Below are positions 17,352 through 27,054 of a DNA stretch of 58,817 nt, in pieces. Made by a program: the position numbers and the translations under genes. Numbering within the stretch: the stretch's first letter is position 1; every line of letters begins with the position of its first letter. Under the pieces are notes generated by a model. That model worked only from the letters and a program-made list of their open reading frames with translations, was not told where the DNA came from and did no database searches. The stretch is from the NCBI RefSeq assembly GCF_003385215.1, contig NZ_PQHW01000037.1:1-58817 (forward strand), in the 5' to 3' direction. Source of the DNA: Amycolatopsis thermalba (lineage in GTDB: Bacteria; Actinomycetota; Actinomycetes; Mycobacteriales; Pseudonocardiaceae).

Positions 17352-18176
17352 GTGCCCCACCTCTACGCCACCAGCGACCTCCACGTCACCCACAACGGCA
17401 ACGCGCCGCTGATCGACGAAATCCGGCCGGACTCGCCGGAGGACTGGCTGCTGGTGGCCGGCGACGTGGCCGAGAGGATCGAGGCGATCACCACCACCCT
17501 GGACACCCTCAAGCAGCGCTTCGCCGAGGTGGTGTGGGTTCCGGGCAACCACGAGCTGTGGACCGTCCCCCGGGACGGCAACGATCTGCGCGGCGAGGCC
17601 CGCTACCGGCACCTCGTGCAGCGCTGCCGCGAGCTCGGCGTCCGCACCCCCGAGGACGAGTACCTGGTCTGGCCCCACGCCGGCCGGCCGCTCACCATCG
17701 CCCCGCTGTTCCTGCTCTACGACTACAGCTGGCGCACCCCGCAGGCCGAGGACGTGTCCCTGGCCGAGGCGCTCGGCCAGGCCCGCGAGGCGAACGTGGT
17801 GTGCACCGACGAGTTCTACCTGCACCCCGACCCGCACCCCACCCGCCAGGACTGGTGCGCCCACCGGCTCAAGGTCAGCGAGCAGCGCCTGGACGCCATC
17901 CCCGCCGGCCACGGCACGGTCCTCCTGTCGCACTGGCCGCTGCACCGCCACCCGACCGCGCCGCTGCGCTGGCCGGAGTTCGCGTTGTGGTGCGGCACCA
18001 CCCGCACCGAGGACTGGCACCTGCGCTACCGCGCCGAGGTCGCGGTGTTCGGGCACCTGCACATCCCGCGCACCACGTGGGCCGACGGCGTCCGCTTCGA
18101 GGAGGTCTCGCTCGGCTACCCGCGCGAGTGGCGCAAGCGCGCCCGCGGCCCGATCCCGCTACGCCGCATCCTCTGA
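17352..18176 (+). CDS. pptH: Metallophosphoesterase, PptH-like (4'-phosphopantetheinyl hydrolase family)
   Basis: 274 residues from the GTG at 17352. It carries the metallophosphoesterase metal-site series SDLH, GDVAER, GNHELW, a late His (LLSHWPLHR) and GHLHIPRT. Beyond these it matches M. tuberculosis Rv2795c (PptH) closely from memory: for example FAEVVWVPGNHELW, FLLYDYS, FALWCGTT and the tail VRFEEVSLGYPREW. PptH removes phosphopantetheine from acyl carrier proteins and opposes PptT. In mycobacteria the two genes are neighbours; no pptT lies here, so the partner must be elsewhere. The C-terminus is shorter than the mycobacterial protein. Confidence 0.8.
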   Translation: MPHLYATSDLHVTHNGNAPLIDEIRPDSPEDWLLVAGDVAERIEAITTTLDTLKQRFAEVVWVPGNHELWTVPRDGNDLRGEARYRHLVQRCRELGVRTPEDEYLVWPHAGRPLTIAPLFLLYDYSWRTPQAEDVSLAEALGQAREANVVCTDEFYLHPDPHPTRQDWCAHRLKVSEQRLDAIPAGHGTVLLSHWPLHRHPTAPLRWPEFALWCGTTRTEDWHLRYRAEVAVFGHLHIPRTTWADGVRFEEVSLGYPREWRKRARGPIPLRRIL

Positions 18177-19286
18177 CCGCGGCCGCAGCGCCAGCAGCGG
18201 CACCGTCACCACCAGCACCCCGGCCGCGACGAGGAAACTCAGCGCCGGGCTGGCGTGGTAGAGCCCGGTGAACACGGCGGGGGAGGCGGACATCCCGAGG
18301 AACCGCAGCGCGGTGACCACCGCGATCGCGCCGCTGCGCCCGCCGCCCGCCCCGCCGAGCACCGTCGCGTTGATCCCGACCAGCACCAGCTGGCCGCACA
18401 CCCCGCCGACGGCCCACGCGATCGTCACCGCGGGCAGCGACGGGAACAGCCCGATCGAGGCCATCGCGGCCGCGCCGAGCAGCAGCCCGGCGTCGAGCGC
18501 CACCCGCGGCCCGAACCGGTCCGACGCGGCGCCGACCAGCCGAGCGGCGACGAACCCGGCGATCCCGTACGCGGTCAGCACCAGCCCGCGCACCCCCGGG
18601 GTGAGGGCGAACAGGTCGTCGATCCGGAACGCCACCAGGAACGGCAGCCCGGCCAGGCACGCCCAGGCCAGGAACACCACGCCCCCGGCCCACAGCACGA
18701 CCGGCCGGAACGCGTCCCGCAGCCGCGATCCCGGCTCGGCCGCCGAGTGGTCCGGCGGCAGCGGGCTCGCCGCCAGCACCAGCGCGACCACCGCGATCCC
18801 GGCGAACGCCCACCGCCAGTCGCCCTCCGCGGCCAGCCCGCCGACCAGGGGCGCCGAGGTCTGCCCGAGCGCCTGCATCGCGCCGAACGCGCCGAGCGCG
18901 CGGCCGAGCCGGTCCGCCGGGGTGATCGCCGCGAGCTTGGTCAGCAGCAGCGGGGTGGTGAACGCGTTGGCCACGCCCTGCAGCCCGCGGGTGACCTGGA
19001 ACAGCCAGAACCACGGCACCACCGCGGCCAGCGCCGCCGCCAGGACGTAACCGGCGTAGGCGATCCGGATCGTGCGGACCGGCCCCCACCGCGCGCCGTA
19101 GGTGCCGGACACGAGCATCACCAGCGCGAACGGCAGCAGGTACGCGGTCAGCGAGGACGCCGCGGTCGCGGGCGACACGCCGAAGCTCGCCGACAGCTCG
19201 GGCAGCATCGACGACACCACCCCGCCCCCGAACGGGCCGAGGAGGCCACCGACGTAGAGGGCGACGCGGGCGGGCCGCCCGCTCAC
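18159..19286 (-). CDS. MFS transporter
   Basis: 375 residues, about 11-12 predicted helices, with the loop motif GRALGAFGAMQALGQ and a late ASDRFGPR loop typical of DHA1-type drug/H+ antiporters. GTG start overlapping the stop of the PAC2 gene by four bases (GTGA), so the two are cotranslated. Its 3' end overlaps the convergent PptH-like gene by 18 bp. Substrate unknown. Confidence 0.88.
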   Translation of the reverse strand: MSGRPARVALYVGGLLGPFGGGVVSSMLPELSASFGVSPATAASSLTAYLLPFALVMLVSGTYGARWGPVRTIRIAYAGYVLAAALAAVVPWFWLFQVTRGLQGVANAFTTPLLLTKLAAITPADRLGRALGAFGAMQALGQTSAPLVGGLAAEGDWRWAFAGIAVVALVLAASPLPPDHSAAEPGSRLRDAFRPVVLWAGGVVFLAWACLAGLPFLVAFRIDDLFALTPGVRGLVLTAYGIAGFVAARLVGAASDRFGPRVALDAGLLLGAAAMASIGLFPSLPAVTIAWAVGGVCGQLVLVGINATVLGGAGGGRSGAIAVVTALRFLGMSASPAVFTGLYHASPALSFLVAAGVLVVTVPLLALRPRSEDAA

Positions 19287-20197
19287 CGGCCTGCCGGTCC
19301 CGGCCCCTCCGCGCCCGGACGGCGCCGGCGCAGGTAGCGCTCGAACTCGGCGGCGATCTTCTCGCCGCTGGACTCCTCCAGGGTGATCGCCGTTTCGGCG
19401 TCGCCGCGCTCCTCCAGCGAGCGGACGTACTCGGCGATCTCCTCGTCCTCCTCGGCCATCTCGCTGACCGTCTGCTGCCACTCCTCGGCCTGCTCGGGCA
19501 GCGCGCCCAGCGGCACCTCGACGTCCAGGACGTCTTCGAGCTTGTGCAGCAGCGCCAGCGTCGCCTTCGGTGAGGGCGGGTGCGACACGTAGTGCGGCAC
19601 CGCGGCCCAGATGGAGATCGCCGGGATGCCCGCCTGCACGCACGCGTCCTGCAGGATCCCGACGATGCCGGTGGGGCCCTGGTAGCGGCTGCGTTCCAGC
19701 CCGAACCGCGCCGCGGCCTCCGGGTCGTAGGCGGTGCCGGTGACCGGGACCGGGCGGGTGTGGGCGGTGTCGGCCAGCAGGGCGCCGAGCGTGACCACGG
19801 TGGACACGCCCAGCTCCTCGATGTGGCCGAGCAGCTCGCGGCAGAAGGCGCGCCACCGCATGTTCGGTTCCGGGCCGGTCACCAGCACGATGTCCTGGTC
19901 GTAGCCGGGCGGGTGGCAGATGGACAGGCGCGTGGTCGGCCATTCCACCCGCCGGGTGACGCCGTCCACCATCCGCACCGTCGGGCGGCTGACCTGGAAG
20001 TCGTAGTAGTCGTCCGGCTCCAGCTCCGCGAGGGGCTTGGCGTCCCAGCTGAGCTGGAGGTGCTCCAGGGCGGTGCTGGCCGCGTCACCTGCGTCGTTCC
20101 AGCCTTCGAAGGCGACGACCATGACCCGTTCCCGGGACGTGGCGCCCCCGGGGACGGACTGCTCGGGCTGCGGGATCGCGTCGGCTGGGTCACTCAC
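19283..20197 (-). CDS. PAC2-family protein (proteasome-assembly-chaperone-like fold)
   Basis: 304 residues, GTG start. The N-terminal FEGWNDAGDAASTALEHL segment and later blocks VTLGALLADTAHTRPVPVTG and ISIWAAVPHYVSHPPSP are hallmarks of the bacterial PAC2 family (related to M. tuberculosis Rv2125). A C-terminal acidic helical region (EEWQQTVSEMAEEDEEIAEY) precedes a basic tail. Despite the family name, a role in bacterial proteasome assembly is unproven. It is divergent from metH with 50 bp between starts, an arrangement shared with mycobacteria, and is coupled to an MFS gene downstream. Confidence 0.9.
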   Translation of the reverse strand: MSDPADAIPQPEQSVPGGATSRERVMVVAFEGWNDAGDAASTALEHLQLSWDAKPLAELEPDDYYDFQVSRPTVRMVDGVTRRVEWPTTRLSICHPPGYDQDIVLVTGPEPNMRWRAFCRELLGHIEELGVSTVVTLGALLADTAHTRPVPVTGTAYDPEAAARFGLERSRYQGPTGIVGILQDACVQAGIPAISIWAAVPHYVSHPPSPKATLALLHKLEDVLDVEVPLGALPEQAEEWQQTVSEMAEEDEEIAEYVRSLEERGDAETAITLEESSGEKIAAEFERYLRRRRPGAEGPGPAGR

Positions 20198-20247
20198 CCA
20201 CCCAGCCTACGACCCGCCGGGCGGTGACGAGACCGTAGCCTGGTGTC

Positions 20248-23200
20248 ATGTCCGATCGTTTCTCGTCACCGCTGCTGGACGCCCTCGCCGCCCGTGTGGT
20301 CGTGGCGGACGGCGCGATGGGCACCGCGCTGCAGGCGCACGAGTTGTCCCTGGACGACTTCGCCGGCCTGGAGGGCTGCAACGAGATCCTGAACGTGACG
20401 CGCCCGGACGTGGTGCGGGGCATCCACCGCACCTACCTGGAGGCCGGCGCGGACGCGGTGGAGACGAACACCTTCGGCGCGAACCTGGCGAACCTGGGGG
20501 AGTACGGGATCGCCGACCGCATCACCGAGCTGGCCGAGGCCGGGGCGCGGCTGGCGCGGGAGACCGCCGACTCCTACGCCACCGCCGACCGGCCGCGGTT
20601 CGTGCTGGGCTCGGTCGGCCCGGGCACCAAGCTGCCCACCCTGGGCCACGCCCCCTACGCGCGGCTGCGGGACGCCTACGCCGAGCAGGTCACCGGTCTG
20701 CTGCACGGCGGGGTCGACGCGGTGCTGGTCGAGACCTCGCAGGACCTGCTGCAGACCAAGGCCGCGATCCTGGGCGCACGCCGGGCGATGCGGGCCGCCG
20801 GCCGCGAGGTGCCGGTGATCGCGTCCATCACGGTGGAGACGACCGGCACGATGCTGCTGGGCACCGAGGTCGCCGCCGCGCTGGCCGCGCTGGAGCCGCT
20901 GGGCATCGACGTGATCGGGCTGAACTGCGCGACCGGGCCGGCGGAGATGAGCGAGCACCTGCGCACGCTGTCGAAGTCGGCGCGGGTGCCGCTGTCGGTG
21001 ATGCCGAACGCGGGCCTGCCCGAGCTGGGACCGGACGGCGCGGTGTACCCGCTCTCGCCCGAGGGTCTGGCCGAGGCGCTGTCCGGGTTCGTGCGCGAGT
21101 TCGGCGTCGGCCTGGTGGGCGGCTGCTGCGGCACCACGGGCGAGCACATCCGGCAGCTGGCCGAGGCGGTGCGCGACGCCGAGCGGGCGCCCCGCCGCCC
21201 GCGGCACGAGCCGGGCGTGTCCTCGCTGTACCAGGCGGTGCCGTTCGAGCAGGACGCCTCGGTGCTGATAGTGGGGGAGCGCACCAACGCCAACGGCTCC
21301 AAGAAGTTCCGCGAGGCCATGCTCGACGGCCGCTACGAGGACTGCGTGGAGATCGCGCGCGAGCAGACCCGCGACGGCGCGCACCTGCTGGACCTGTGCG
21401 TGGACTACGTGGGCCGGGACGGCGCCGCCGACATGGCCGAGCTGGCCGGGCGGCTGGCGACCGCGTCCACGCTGCCGATCATGCTCGACTCCACCGAACC
21501 GGCGGTGCTGCAGGCGGGGCTGGAGCGGCTGGGCGGCCGGTGCGTGGTCAACAGCGTCAACTACGAGGACGGCGACGGCCCGGACTCGCGCTTCACCAAG
21601 ATCATGCGGCTGGTGTCCGAGCACGGCGCCGCGGTCGTGGTGATGTGCATCGACGAGGAGGGCCAGGCCCGCACCGCCGAGTGGAAGGTCCGCGTCGCCA
21701 CCCGCACGATCGAGGACCTGGTCACCAACTGGGGCATGCGGGTCAGCGACATCATCGTCGACTGCCTGACCTTCCCGATCACCACCGGGCAGGAGGAGAC
21801 CCGCCGCGACGCGCTGGAGACCATCGAGGCCATCCGCGAGCTCAAGCGCCGCTACCCGGAGGTGCAGACGACGCTGGGCATCTCCAACGTCTCCTTCGGA
21901 CTGAACGCGGCCGCGCGCCAGGTGCTCAACTCGGTGTTCCTGCACGAGTGCGTCGAGGCCGGGCTGACCACCGCGATCGTGCACGCCTCGAAGATCCTGC
22001 CGATGGCGCGGATCCCGGACGAGCAGCGCGAGGTCGCGCTGGACCTGGTCTACGACCGGCGCCGCGACGGCTACGACCCGCTGCAGAAGCTGATGTCGTT
22101 GTTCGAGGGCGTGTCGGCCGCCTCCAGCCGCGCCTCCCGCGCCGAGGAGCTGGCCGCGCTGCCGCTGTTCGAGCGGCTGGAGCGGCGCATCGTCGACGGC
22201 GAGCGCACCGGGCTGGAGGCCGATCTCGACGCGGCCCTGGCGGAGAAGCCGGCGCTGGACATCGTCAACGACACCCTGCTGTCCGGCATGAAGACCGTCG
22301 GCGAGCTGTTCGGGTCCGGCCAGATGCAGCTGCCGTTCGTGCTGCAGTCCGCGGAGGTCATGAAGACCGCCGTGGCCTACCTCGAACCACACATGGACAA
22401 AACGGACTCCTCGGGCAAGGGCCGGATCGTGCTCGCCACGGTCAAGGGCGACGTGCACGACATCGGCAAGAACCTGGTGGACATCATCCTGTCCAACAAC
22501 GGGTACGACGTGATCAACCTGGGTATCAAGCAGCCCGTGAACGCGATCCTGGAGGCCGCCGACGAGCACGGCGCGGACGCGATCGGCATGTCCGGGCTGC
22601 TGGTCAAGTCCACGGTGATCATGAAGGAGAACCTGGAGGAGATGAACTCCCGCGGGGTGGCCCAGCGCTGGCCGGTCCTGCTCGGCGGCGCGGCCCTGAC
22701 CCGCACCTACGTGGAGAACGACCTGGCCGAGCTGTACCACGGCGACGTCCGCTACGCGCGGGACGCGTTCGAGGGCCTGCGGCTGATGGACACGATCATG
22801 GCCGCCAAGCACGGGCGGGCGCCGGAGATCAGCGCGGAGGAGGCGGCGAAGAGAGCGGAGCGCAAGGCCCGCCGCGAGCGGTCCCTGCGCATCGCCGAAG
22901 CCCGCAAGTCCGCCCGAGAGCCGGAGGCCCCGATTCCCGCCCGTTCCGATGTCGCGACCGATGTGCCCGTGCCCGTGCCGCCGTTCTGGGGCACCCGCGT
23001 GGTGAAGGGCATCCCGGTCGCCGAGTACGCCGCCCTGCTCGACGAGCGGGCCACCTTCCTCGGCCAGTGGGGCCTGCGTGGCGCCCGCGGCGGGCAGGGG
23101 CCCAGCTACGAGCAGCTGGTGGAGACCGAGGGCCGCCCGCGGCTGCGGTACTGGCTGGACCGGCTGGCCACCGACGGGGTGCTGCAGCACGCCGCCGTCG

Positions 23201-23790
23201 TGTACGGCTACTTCCCGGCCGTCGCCGAGGGCAACGACCTGGTGGTGCTGACCGAGGCGCACGCCGACGCGCCCGAGCGGGCCCGGTTCACCTTCCCGCG
23301 CCAGACCCGCGACCGCTACCTGTGCCTGGCCGACTTCTTCCGGCCCCGCTCCACCGGCGAGGTGGACGTGCTGCCGCTGACCCTGGTCACCATGGGCCAG
23401 CCGATCGCCGACTACGCCAACGAGCTGTTCGCGAACGACGCCTACCGCGACTACCTGGAGGTGCACGGGCTGGGCGTGCAGCTGACCGAGGCGCTGGCCG
23501 AGTACTGGCACCGCCGCGTCCGGCAGGAGCTGCACTTCACCAGCGGCCGGGCGGTCGCCGACGAGGACCCGCGCGAGCTGGAGGACTTCTTCAAGCTGGG
23601 CTACCGCGGCGCCCGTTTCTCCTTCGGCTACGGCGCCTGCCCGAACCTGGAGGACCGCGCGACGATCGTGGAGCTGCTCGACGCCGAGCGCATCGGCGTG
23701 AAGCTGTCCGAGGAGTTCCAGCTGCACCCCGAGCAGTCCACCGACGCGATCGTGGCCCACCACCCCGAGGCCAAGTACTTCAACACCTGA
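20248..23790 (+). CDS. metH: Cobalamin-dependent methionine synthase
   Basis: 1180 residues with the four MetH modules in order. The homocysteine-binding barrel spans ~1-320, with zinc ligands in GGCCGTTGEH near 290-297. The pterin/methyl-folate domain spans ~340-600 (VGERTNANGSKKF start). The cobalamin cap and Rossmann domains follow, with the cobalt-ligand motif DVHDIG near 735-740. The S-adenosylmethionine reactivation domain occupies ~900-1180 (RYWLDRLATDGVLQ, YGYFPAV, RFSFGYGACPNL). A long charged linker (ERKARRERSLR) precedes the last domain. It makes methionine from homocysteine and 5-methyl-THF. The 50-bp upstream gap is too short for a cobalamin riboswitch. Confidence 0.98.
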   Translation: MSDRFSSPLLDALAARVVVADGAMGTALQAHELSLDDFAGLEGCNEILNVTRPDVVRGIHRTYLEAGADAVETNTFGANLANLGEYGIADRITELAEAGARLARETADSYATADRPRFVLGSVGPGTKLPTLGHAPYARLRDAYAEQVTGLLHGGVDAVLVETSQDLLQTKAAILGARRAMRAAGREVPVIASITVETTGTMLLGTEVAAALAALEPLGIDVIGLNCATGPAEMSEHLRTLSKSARVPLSVMPNAGLPELGPDGAVYPLSPEGLAEALSGFVREFGVGLVGGCCGTTGEHIRQLAEAVRDAERAPRRPRHEPGVSSLYQAVPFEQDASVLIVGERTNANGSKKFREAMLDGRYEDCVEIAREQTRDGAHLLDLCVDYVGRDGAADMAELAGRLATASTLPIMLDSTEPAVLQAGLERLGGRCVVNSVNYEDGDGPDSRFTKIMRLVSEHGAAVVVMCIDEEGQARTAEWKVRVATRTIEDLVTNWGMRVSDIIVDCLTFPITTGQEETRRDALETIEAIRELKRRYPEVQTTLGISNVSFGLNAAARQVLNSVFLHECVEAGLTTAIVHASKILPMARIPDEQREVALDLVYDRRRDGYDPLQKLMSLFEGVSAASSRASRAEELAALPLFERLERRIVDGERTGLEADLDAALAEKPALDIVNDTLLSGMKTVGELFGSGQMQLPFVLQSAEVMKTAVAYLEPHMDKTDSSGKGRIVLATVKGDVHDIGKNLVDIILSNNGYDVINLGIKQPVNAILEAADEHGADAIGMSGLLVKSTVIMKENLEEMNSRGVAQRWPVLLGGAALTRTYVENDLAELYHGDVRYARDAFEGLRLMDTIMAAKHGRAPEISAEEAAKRAERKARRERSLRIAEARKSAREPEAPIPARSDVATDVPVPVPPFWGTRVVKGIPVAEYAALLDERATFLGQWGLRGARGGQGPSYEQLVETEGRPRLRYWLDRLATDGVLQHAAVVYGYFPAVAEGNDLVVLTEAHADAPERARFTFPRQTRDRYLCLADFFRPRSTGEVDVLPLTLVTMGQPIADYANELFANDAYRDYLEVHGLGVQLTEALAEYWHRRVRQELHFTSGRAVADEDPRELEDFFKLGYRGARFSFGYGACPNLEDRATIVELLDAERIGVKLSEEFQLHPEQSTDAIVAHHPEAKYFNT

Positions 23791-23806
23791 GCAGAGGGAG
23801 AACCAC

Positions 23807-24469
23807 TTGACGGACGGCCTGGCTGCCGTGCTCTGGGACATGGACGGCACGCTCGTCGACTCGGAGAAGCTGTGGGACGTGGCGTTGTACGAGTGCGCCG
23901 AGTGGCTGGGCGGCACGCTCACCACCGAACAGCGGCTCACGCTCGTCGGGTCCAACATGGACGCCACCGCGGGCTACCTGCTGACCGTGACCGGGCACGA
24001 GCCGGCCGCCGCGGCGATCGCGGACACCGGCGCGTGGATCCGCGACCGGACCGCGAACCTGTTCGCCGACGAGCTGGCCGGGCGGCCGGGCGCCCGCGAG
24101 GCGCTGACCGCGGTGCGCCGCGCCGGGATCCCGTCGGCGCTGGTCACCTCCACCGAGCGGTCGCTGACCGAGCTGGCGCTGGACACGATCGGGCGGGAGT
24201 TCTTCGACGTCACCGTCTGCGGGGACGAGGTGGACGGGCTGAACAAGCCGCACCCGGAGCCGTACCTGCGCGCGGCGCGGCTGCTCGGGGTGGACCCGGC
24301 ACGCTGCGTGGCCGTCGAGGACTCCCCGCCGGGCACCGAGTCGGCCGCCGCCGCGGGGTGCGTCGTGCTGGTCGTGCCCAACGACGTGACCGTCGCACCG
24401 GGGCCGCGGCGGGTGTTCCGCACCTCGCTCACCGGCGTCGACGCGGACGCGCTGCGCGCCCTGGTGTGA
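23807..24469 (+). CDS. HAD-superfamily phosphatase
   Basis: 220 residues. It has HAD motif I (DMDGTLVDSEK, nucleophile and acid/base Asp), motif II (LVTSTERS), motif III Lys (LNKPHPEPYL) and motif IV acidic residues (VAVEDSPPGTES), with an alpha-helical cap after motif I as in the beta-phosphoglucomutase/phosphatase subfamily. The start is TTG at 23807, supported by AGGGAG upstream. It follows metH by 16 bp and is probably cotranscribed. It likely dephosphorylates a small sugar or nucleotide phosphate; the substrate is not evident. Confidence 0.9.
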   Translation: MTDGLAAVLWDMDGTLVDSEKLWDVALYECAEWLGGTLTTEQRLTLVGSNMDATAGYLLTVTGHEPAAAAIADTGAWIRDRTANLFADELAGRPGAREALTAVRRAGIPSALVTSTERSLTELALDTIGREFFDVTVCGDEVDGLNKPHPEPYLRAARLLGVDPARCVAVEDSPPGTESAAAAGCVVLVVPNDVTVAPGPRRVFRTSLTGVDADALRALV

Positions 24470-24470
24470 C

Positions 24471-24491
24471 GCCGCCGTCAGCAGCGGCGGC
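24471..24491. terminator. Hairpin after the metH-HAD unit
   Basis: GCCGCCG/CGGCGGC stem of 7 bp with a 7-nt loop beginning two bases after the HAD stop codon. No T-run follows, as is common in high-GC actinobacteria, so termination strength is uncertain. Confidence 0.45.
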
Positions 24492-24535
24492 CCGGATCGG
24501 ATGCGGTGCGGGCCGGATGGAAGGATCTACAGACC

Positions 24536-24799
24536 GTGAAGACCTTCGACGAGCTGTTCGCCGAGCTCACCGACCGGGCCCGCACCCGGCCCGAGGGATC
24601 GGGCACGGTCGAGGCGCTGGACGCCGGCGTGCACGCCCAGGGCAAGAAGGTGCTCGAGGAGGCCGGTGAGGTCTGGATCGCCGCCGAGCACGAGTCCGAC
24701 GACCGGCTGGCCGAGGAGATCTCCCAGCTGCTGTACCGGGTTCAGGTGCTGATGCTCGGTCGCGGGCTGACCACCGAGGACGTGTACCGCTACCTGTAG
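24536..24799 (+). CDS. hisE: Phosphoribosyl-ATP pyrophosphatase
   Basis: 87 residues. The MazG-like fold signature is [23 protein letters not shown] (given as a region; the acidic pairs bind metal). It hydrolyses PR-ATP to PR-AMP in the second step of histidine synthesis. The GTG at 24536 with AAGGA upstream aligns with mycobacterial HisE; a GTG at 24506 is further upstream in frame. hisG follows after 31 bp, the same pair as Rv2122c-Rv2121c. Confidence 0.95.
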   Translation: MKTFDELFAELTDRARTRPEGSGTVEALDAGVHAQGKKVLEEAGEVWIAAEHESDDRLAEEISQLLYRVQVLMLGRGLTTEDVYRYL

Positions 24800-24830
24800 C
24801 GGGACCGGAGAACGATCGAGGAGTGAGGGC

Positions 24831-25676
24831 ATGCTGCGGGTTGCGGTGCCGAACAAGGGAGCGCTGGCCGGGCCGGCGTCGGAGATGCTCGGCGAGGCCG
24901 GTTACCGCCAGCGGCATGAGCAGCGCGACCTGACCGTGCTCGACCCGAACAACGAGGTCGAGTTCTTCTTCCTGCGCCCCAAGGACATCCCGATCTACGT
25001 CGGCTCGGGCGAGCTGGACCTGGGCATCACCGGCCGCGACCTGGCCCTGGACTCGGGCGCCCCGGTCGAGGAGGTGCTGGCGCTGGGCTTCGGCGGCTCC
25101 ACCTTCCGCTACGCGGCCCCGGCCGGGCAGGACTGGAAGCCGGCCGACCTGCACGGCAAGCGGCTGGCCACCTCCTACCCGCGGCTGGTGCGCGACGACC
25201 TGGCCCGCCAGGGGGTCGAGGCCGAGGTGATCCGGCTCGACGGCGCGGTGGAGATCTCGATCCAGCTCGGCGTCGCCGACGCGATCGCCGACGTGGTCGG
25301 CTCCGGCCGGACCCTGCGGCAGCACAACCTGGTCGCGTTCGGCGACCCGATCTGCGTGTCCGAGGCGGTGCTGGTGCAGCGCGCCGGCAGCGACGCGGCG
25401 AAGGCGAAGGCGCAGCTGACCGCGCGCCTGCAGGGCGTGGTGTTCGCGCAGCAGTACATGATGCTCGACTACGACTGCCCGCGGACGCTGCTGGACCGGG
25501 CGGTCGCGATCACGCCGGGCCTGGAGTCGCCGACGGTCGCGCCGCTGGCCGACCCGGACTGGGTCGCGGTGCGGGCGATGGTGCCGCGCAAGAAGGTCAA
25601 CCAGATCATGGACGAGCTCGCCGAGGTGGGCGCGAAGGCGGTCCTCGCCTCCGACATCCGCTCCTGCCGGCTTTGA
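24831..25676 (+). CDS. hisG: ATP phosphoribosyltransferase, long form
   Basis: 281 residues, the size of the long HisG with a C-terminal histidine-binding regulatory domain (about residues 210-281). It catalyses the first step of histidine synthesis and is feedback-inhibited by histidine in this subfamily. Landmarks are [11 protein letters not shown] at the N-terminus, [18 protein letters not shown], and the PRPP-binding region [13 protein letters not shown]. The stop overlaps the TTG start of the next gene. Confidence 0.97.
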   Translation: MLRVAVPNKGALAGPASEMLGEAGYRQRHEQRDLTVLDPNNEVEFFFLRPKDIPIYVGSGELDLGITGRDLALDSGAPVEEVLALGFGGSTFRYAAPAGQDWKPADLHGKRLATSYPRLVRDDLARQGVEAEVIRLDGAVEISIQLGVADAIADVVGSGRTLRQHNLVAFGDPICVSEAVLVQRAGSDAAKAKAQLTARLQGVVFAQQYMMLDYDCPRTLLDRAVAITPGLESPTVAPLADPDWVAVRAMVPRKKVNQIMDELAEVGAKAVLASDIRSCRL

Positions 25677-26611
25677 CCGGCGGTGTCCTGCCGGCGTTCG
25701 CGCCGATCTGGGCACTGACCGGACTGGGGTACCTGCTCGGCCGGTTCCGCGTGCTGGGCGAGGGCGCCGAGGCGGCGCTGACGAAGTACGTCTTCGTGGT
25801 GGCGATGCCCGCGGTCCTGTTCACCACGATGCAGGACACGCCGCTGACCGCCCTGCTCAACCCGGGTGTGGTCGCGTTCCTGCTCGGCACCGTCGTGGTG
25901 GGCGCGATCGGGTTCGCGCTCGGCAAGTGGGTGTTCCGGCGCAAGCTGTCGGAGTGGGCGGTCAGCGGGATGGCCTCCTGCTACGCCAACGCCGGCAACC
26001 TCGGCATCCCGGTGCTGCTGCAGCTGTTCGGGGACTCCGCGTTCATCATCGTGGTGATCCTGCTGCAGACGCTGGTGCTGATGCCCGCCCTGCTGGCGCT
26101 GCTGGAGACCGACTCGCGGGAGCCGGGCCGCTCGCGGTGGCGGACGCTGCTGATGCTGCCGGTGCGCACCCCGGTGATCGCCGCGTCGCTGACCGGGATC
26201 CTGTTCCGGGCGAGCGGGCTGCACCTGCCGCAGCTGGTGGCGCAGCCGCTGCACCTGATCGCCTCGGCCGGGGTGGGCACCGCCCTGCTGGTGCTGGGCA
26301 TGTCGCTGACCTCCGGTGGCTCCCGCGAGCCGGTGGGGACGCGGCGCGCCGAGATGGCGACGGTGGTCGGGCTGAAGCTGGTCGCCCAGCCCGCCATCAC
26401 CCTCGGCATCGGGCTGCTGCTCGGCCTGCCGCACCCGGTGCTGATGATCGTGACCGTGTGCGCCGGGCTGCCCACCGCGCAGAACATCTTCATCGCGACC
26501 AGCCAGTACGCCCTGGACAGCCGGTTCGTGCGCGACTGCGTGCTCGTGTCGACCCTGGTGTCGATGGGGTCGCTGTCCCTGGTGTCCTGGCTGGTCGGCG
26601 AGTTCCTCTAG
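25673..26611 (+). CDS. AEC-family permease (auxin efflux carrier type)
   Basis: 312 residues, about ten hydrophobic helices in two inverted halves. The first half contains the family-typical [16 protein letters not shown], with the Asn-containing unwound helix; the second half has [15 protein letters not shown]. The only sensible start is the TTG at 25673, overlapping the hisG stop (TTGA). Such carriers export or import organic acids, amino acids or derivatives; coupling to hisG does not by itself fix the substrate. Its stop overlaps the stop of the convergent SnoaL-like gene. Confidence 0.88.
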   Translation: MTGGVLPAFAPIWALTGLGYLLGRFRVLGEGAEAALTKYVFVVAMPAVLFTTMQDTPLTALLNPGVVAFLLGTVVVGAIGFALGKWVFRRKLSEWAVSGMASCYANAGNLGIPVLLQLFGDSAFIIVVILLQTLVLMPALLALLETDSREPGRSRWRTLLMLPVRTPVIAASLTGILFRASGLHLPQLVAQPLHLIASAGVGTALLVLGMSLTSGGSREPVGTRRAEMATVVGLKLVAQPAITLGIGLLLGLPHPVLMIVTVCAGLPTAQNIFIATSQYALDSRFVRDCVLVSTLVSMGSLSLVSWLVGEFL

Positions 26612-27054
26612 GGCTGCAGGTCCAGGGCCGCGGCGAAGGTGCCGTCCATGTGGAACGGCGTGGACTGGTGCTGGTGCGTGATGAGCCACCGGTCGCCCTC
26701 GCGGCGGAGGCACACCGTCGACCGGAACCACAGGGTGAACGGCTCCGGCTGACCGGCCGGGACGGCGGTGAGCCGGTTCAGGCTGTGGGCGTAGGCGACG
26801 TCGCCGCCCACGGTGACGTGCAGGTCGCGAACCTCGTAGTCGACGGGGCCGGAGAACCCGGCGAACCAGCCGCGCAGGGTCTCCGGATCCCGGGTTTCGG
26901 CCGGGCCGTGCAGCAGCGGCGGCGCGAGCGTGAACGCGACGATGTCCGGCGCGTACCGGGCGACCACCGCTTCGGCGTCCCCGGCCCGGATCGCGGCCGC
27001 CTGGTCCGCGATCAGCGCGCGGATCTCGTTCTGCTGGTCGATGGTGCTGGTCAT
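26608..27054 (-). CDS. SnoaL-like/NTF2-fold protein
   Basis: 148 residues from the ATG at 27054, with GGAGG upstream. The sequence pattern of an NTF2-like cone is clear: an N-terminal helix (EIRALIADQAAAIRAGDAEA), a YAPDIVAF strand, the W-containing FAGFSGPVDYEV region and the terminal beta sheet WLITHQHQSTPF. Such proteins are isomerases, hydrolases or ligand binders, and are common as accessory proteins next to ECF sigma factors. It is divergent from the DGPF-ECF pair. Confidence 0.82.
   Translation of the reverse strand: MTSTIDQQNEIRALIADQAAAIRAGDAEAVVARYAPDIVAFTLAPPLLHGPAETRDPETLRGWFAGFSGPVDYEVRDLHVTVGGDVAYAHSLNRLTAVPAGQPEPFTLWFRSTVCLRREGDRWLITHQHQSTPFHMDGTFAAALDLQP

Noticed and set aside
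20198-20247. Cobalamin riboswitch before metH
   Set aside because: The divergent gap is only 50 bp, far too short for the aptamer, and no B12-box-like sequence was seen.
20266-23967. A 1233-codon open frame on the minus strand opposite metH
   Set aside because: It mirrors the third-position G/C bias of metH, contains no recognisable domain and is a typical high-GC antisense artefact.
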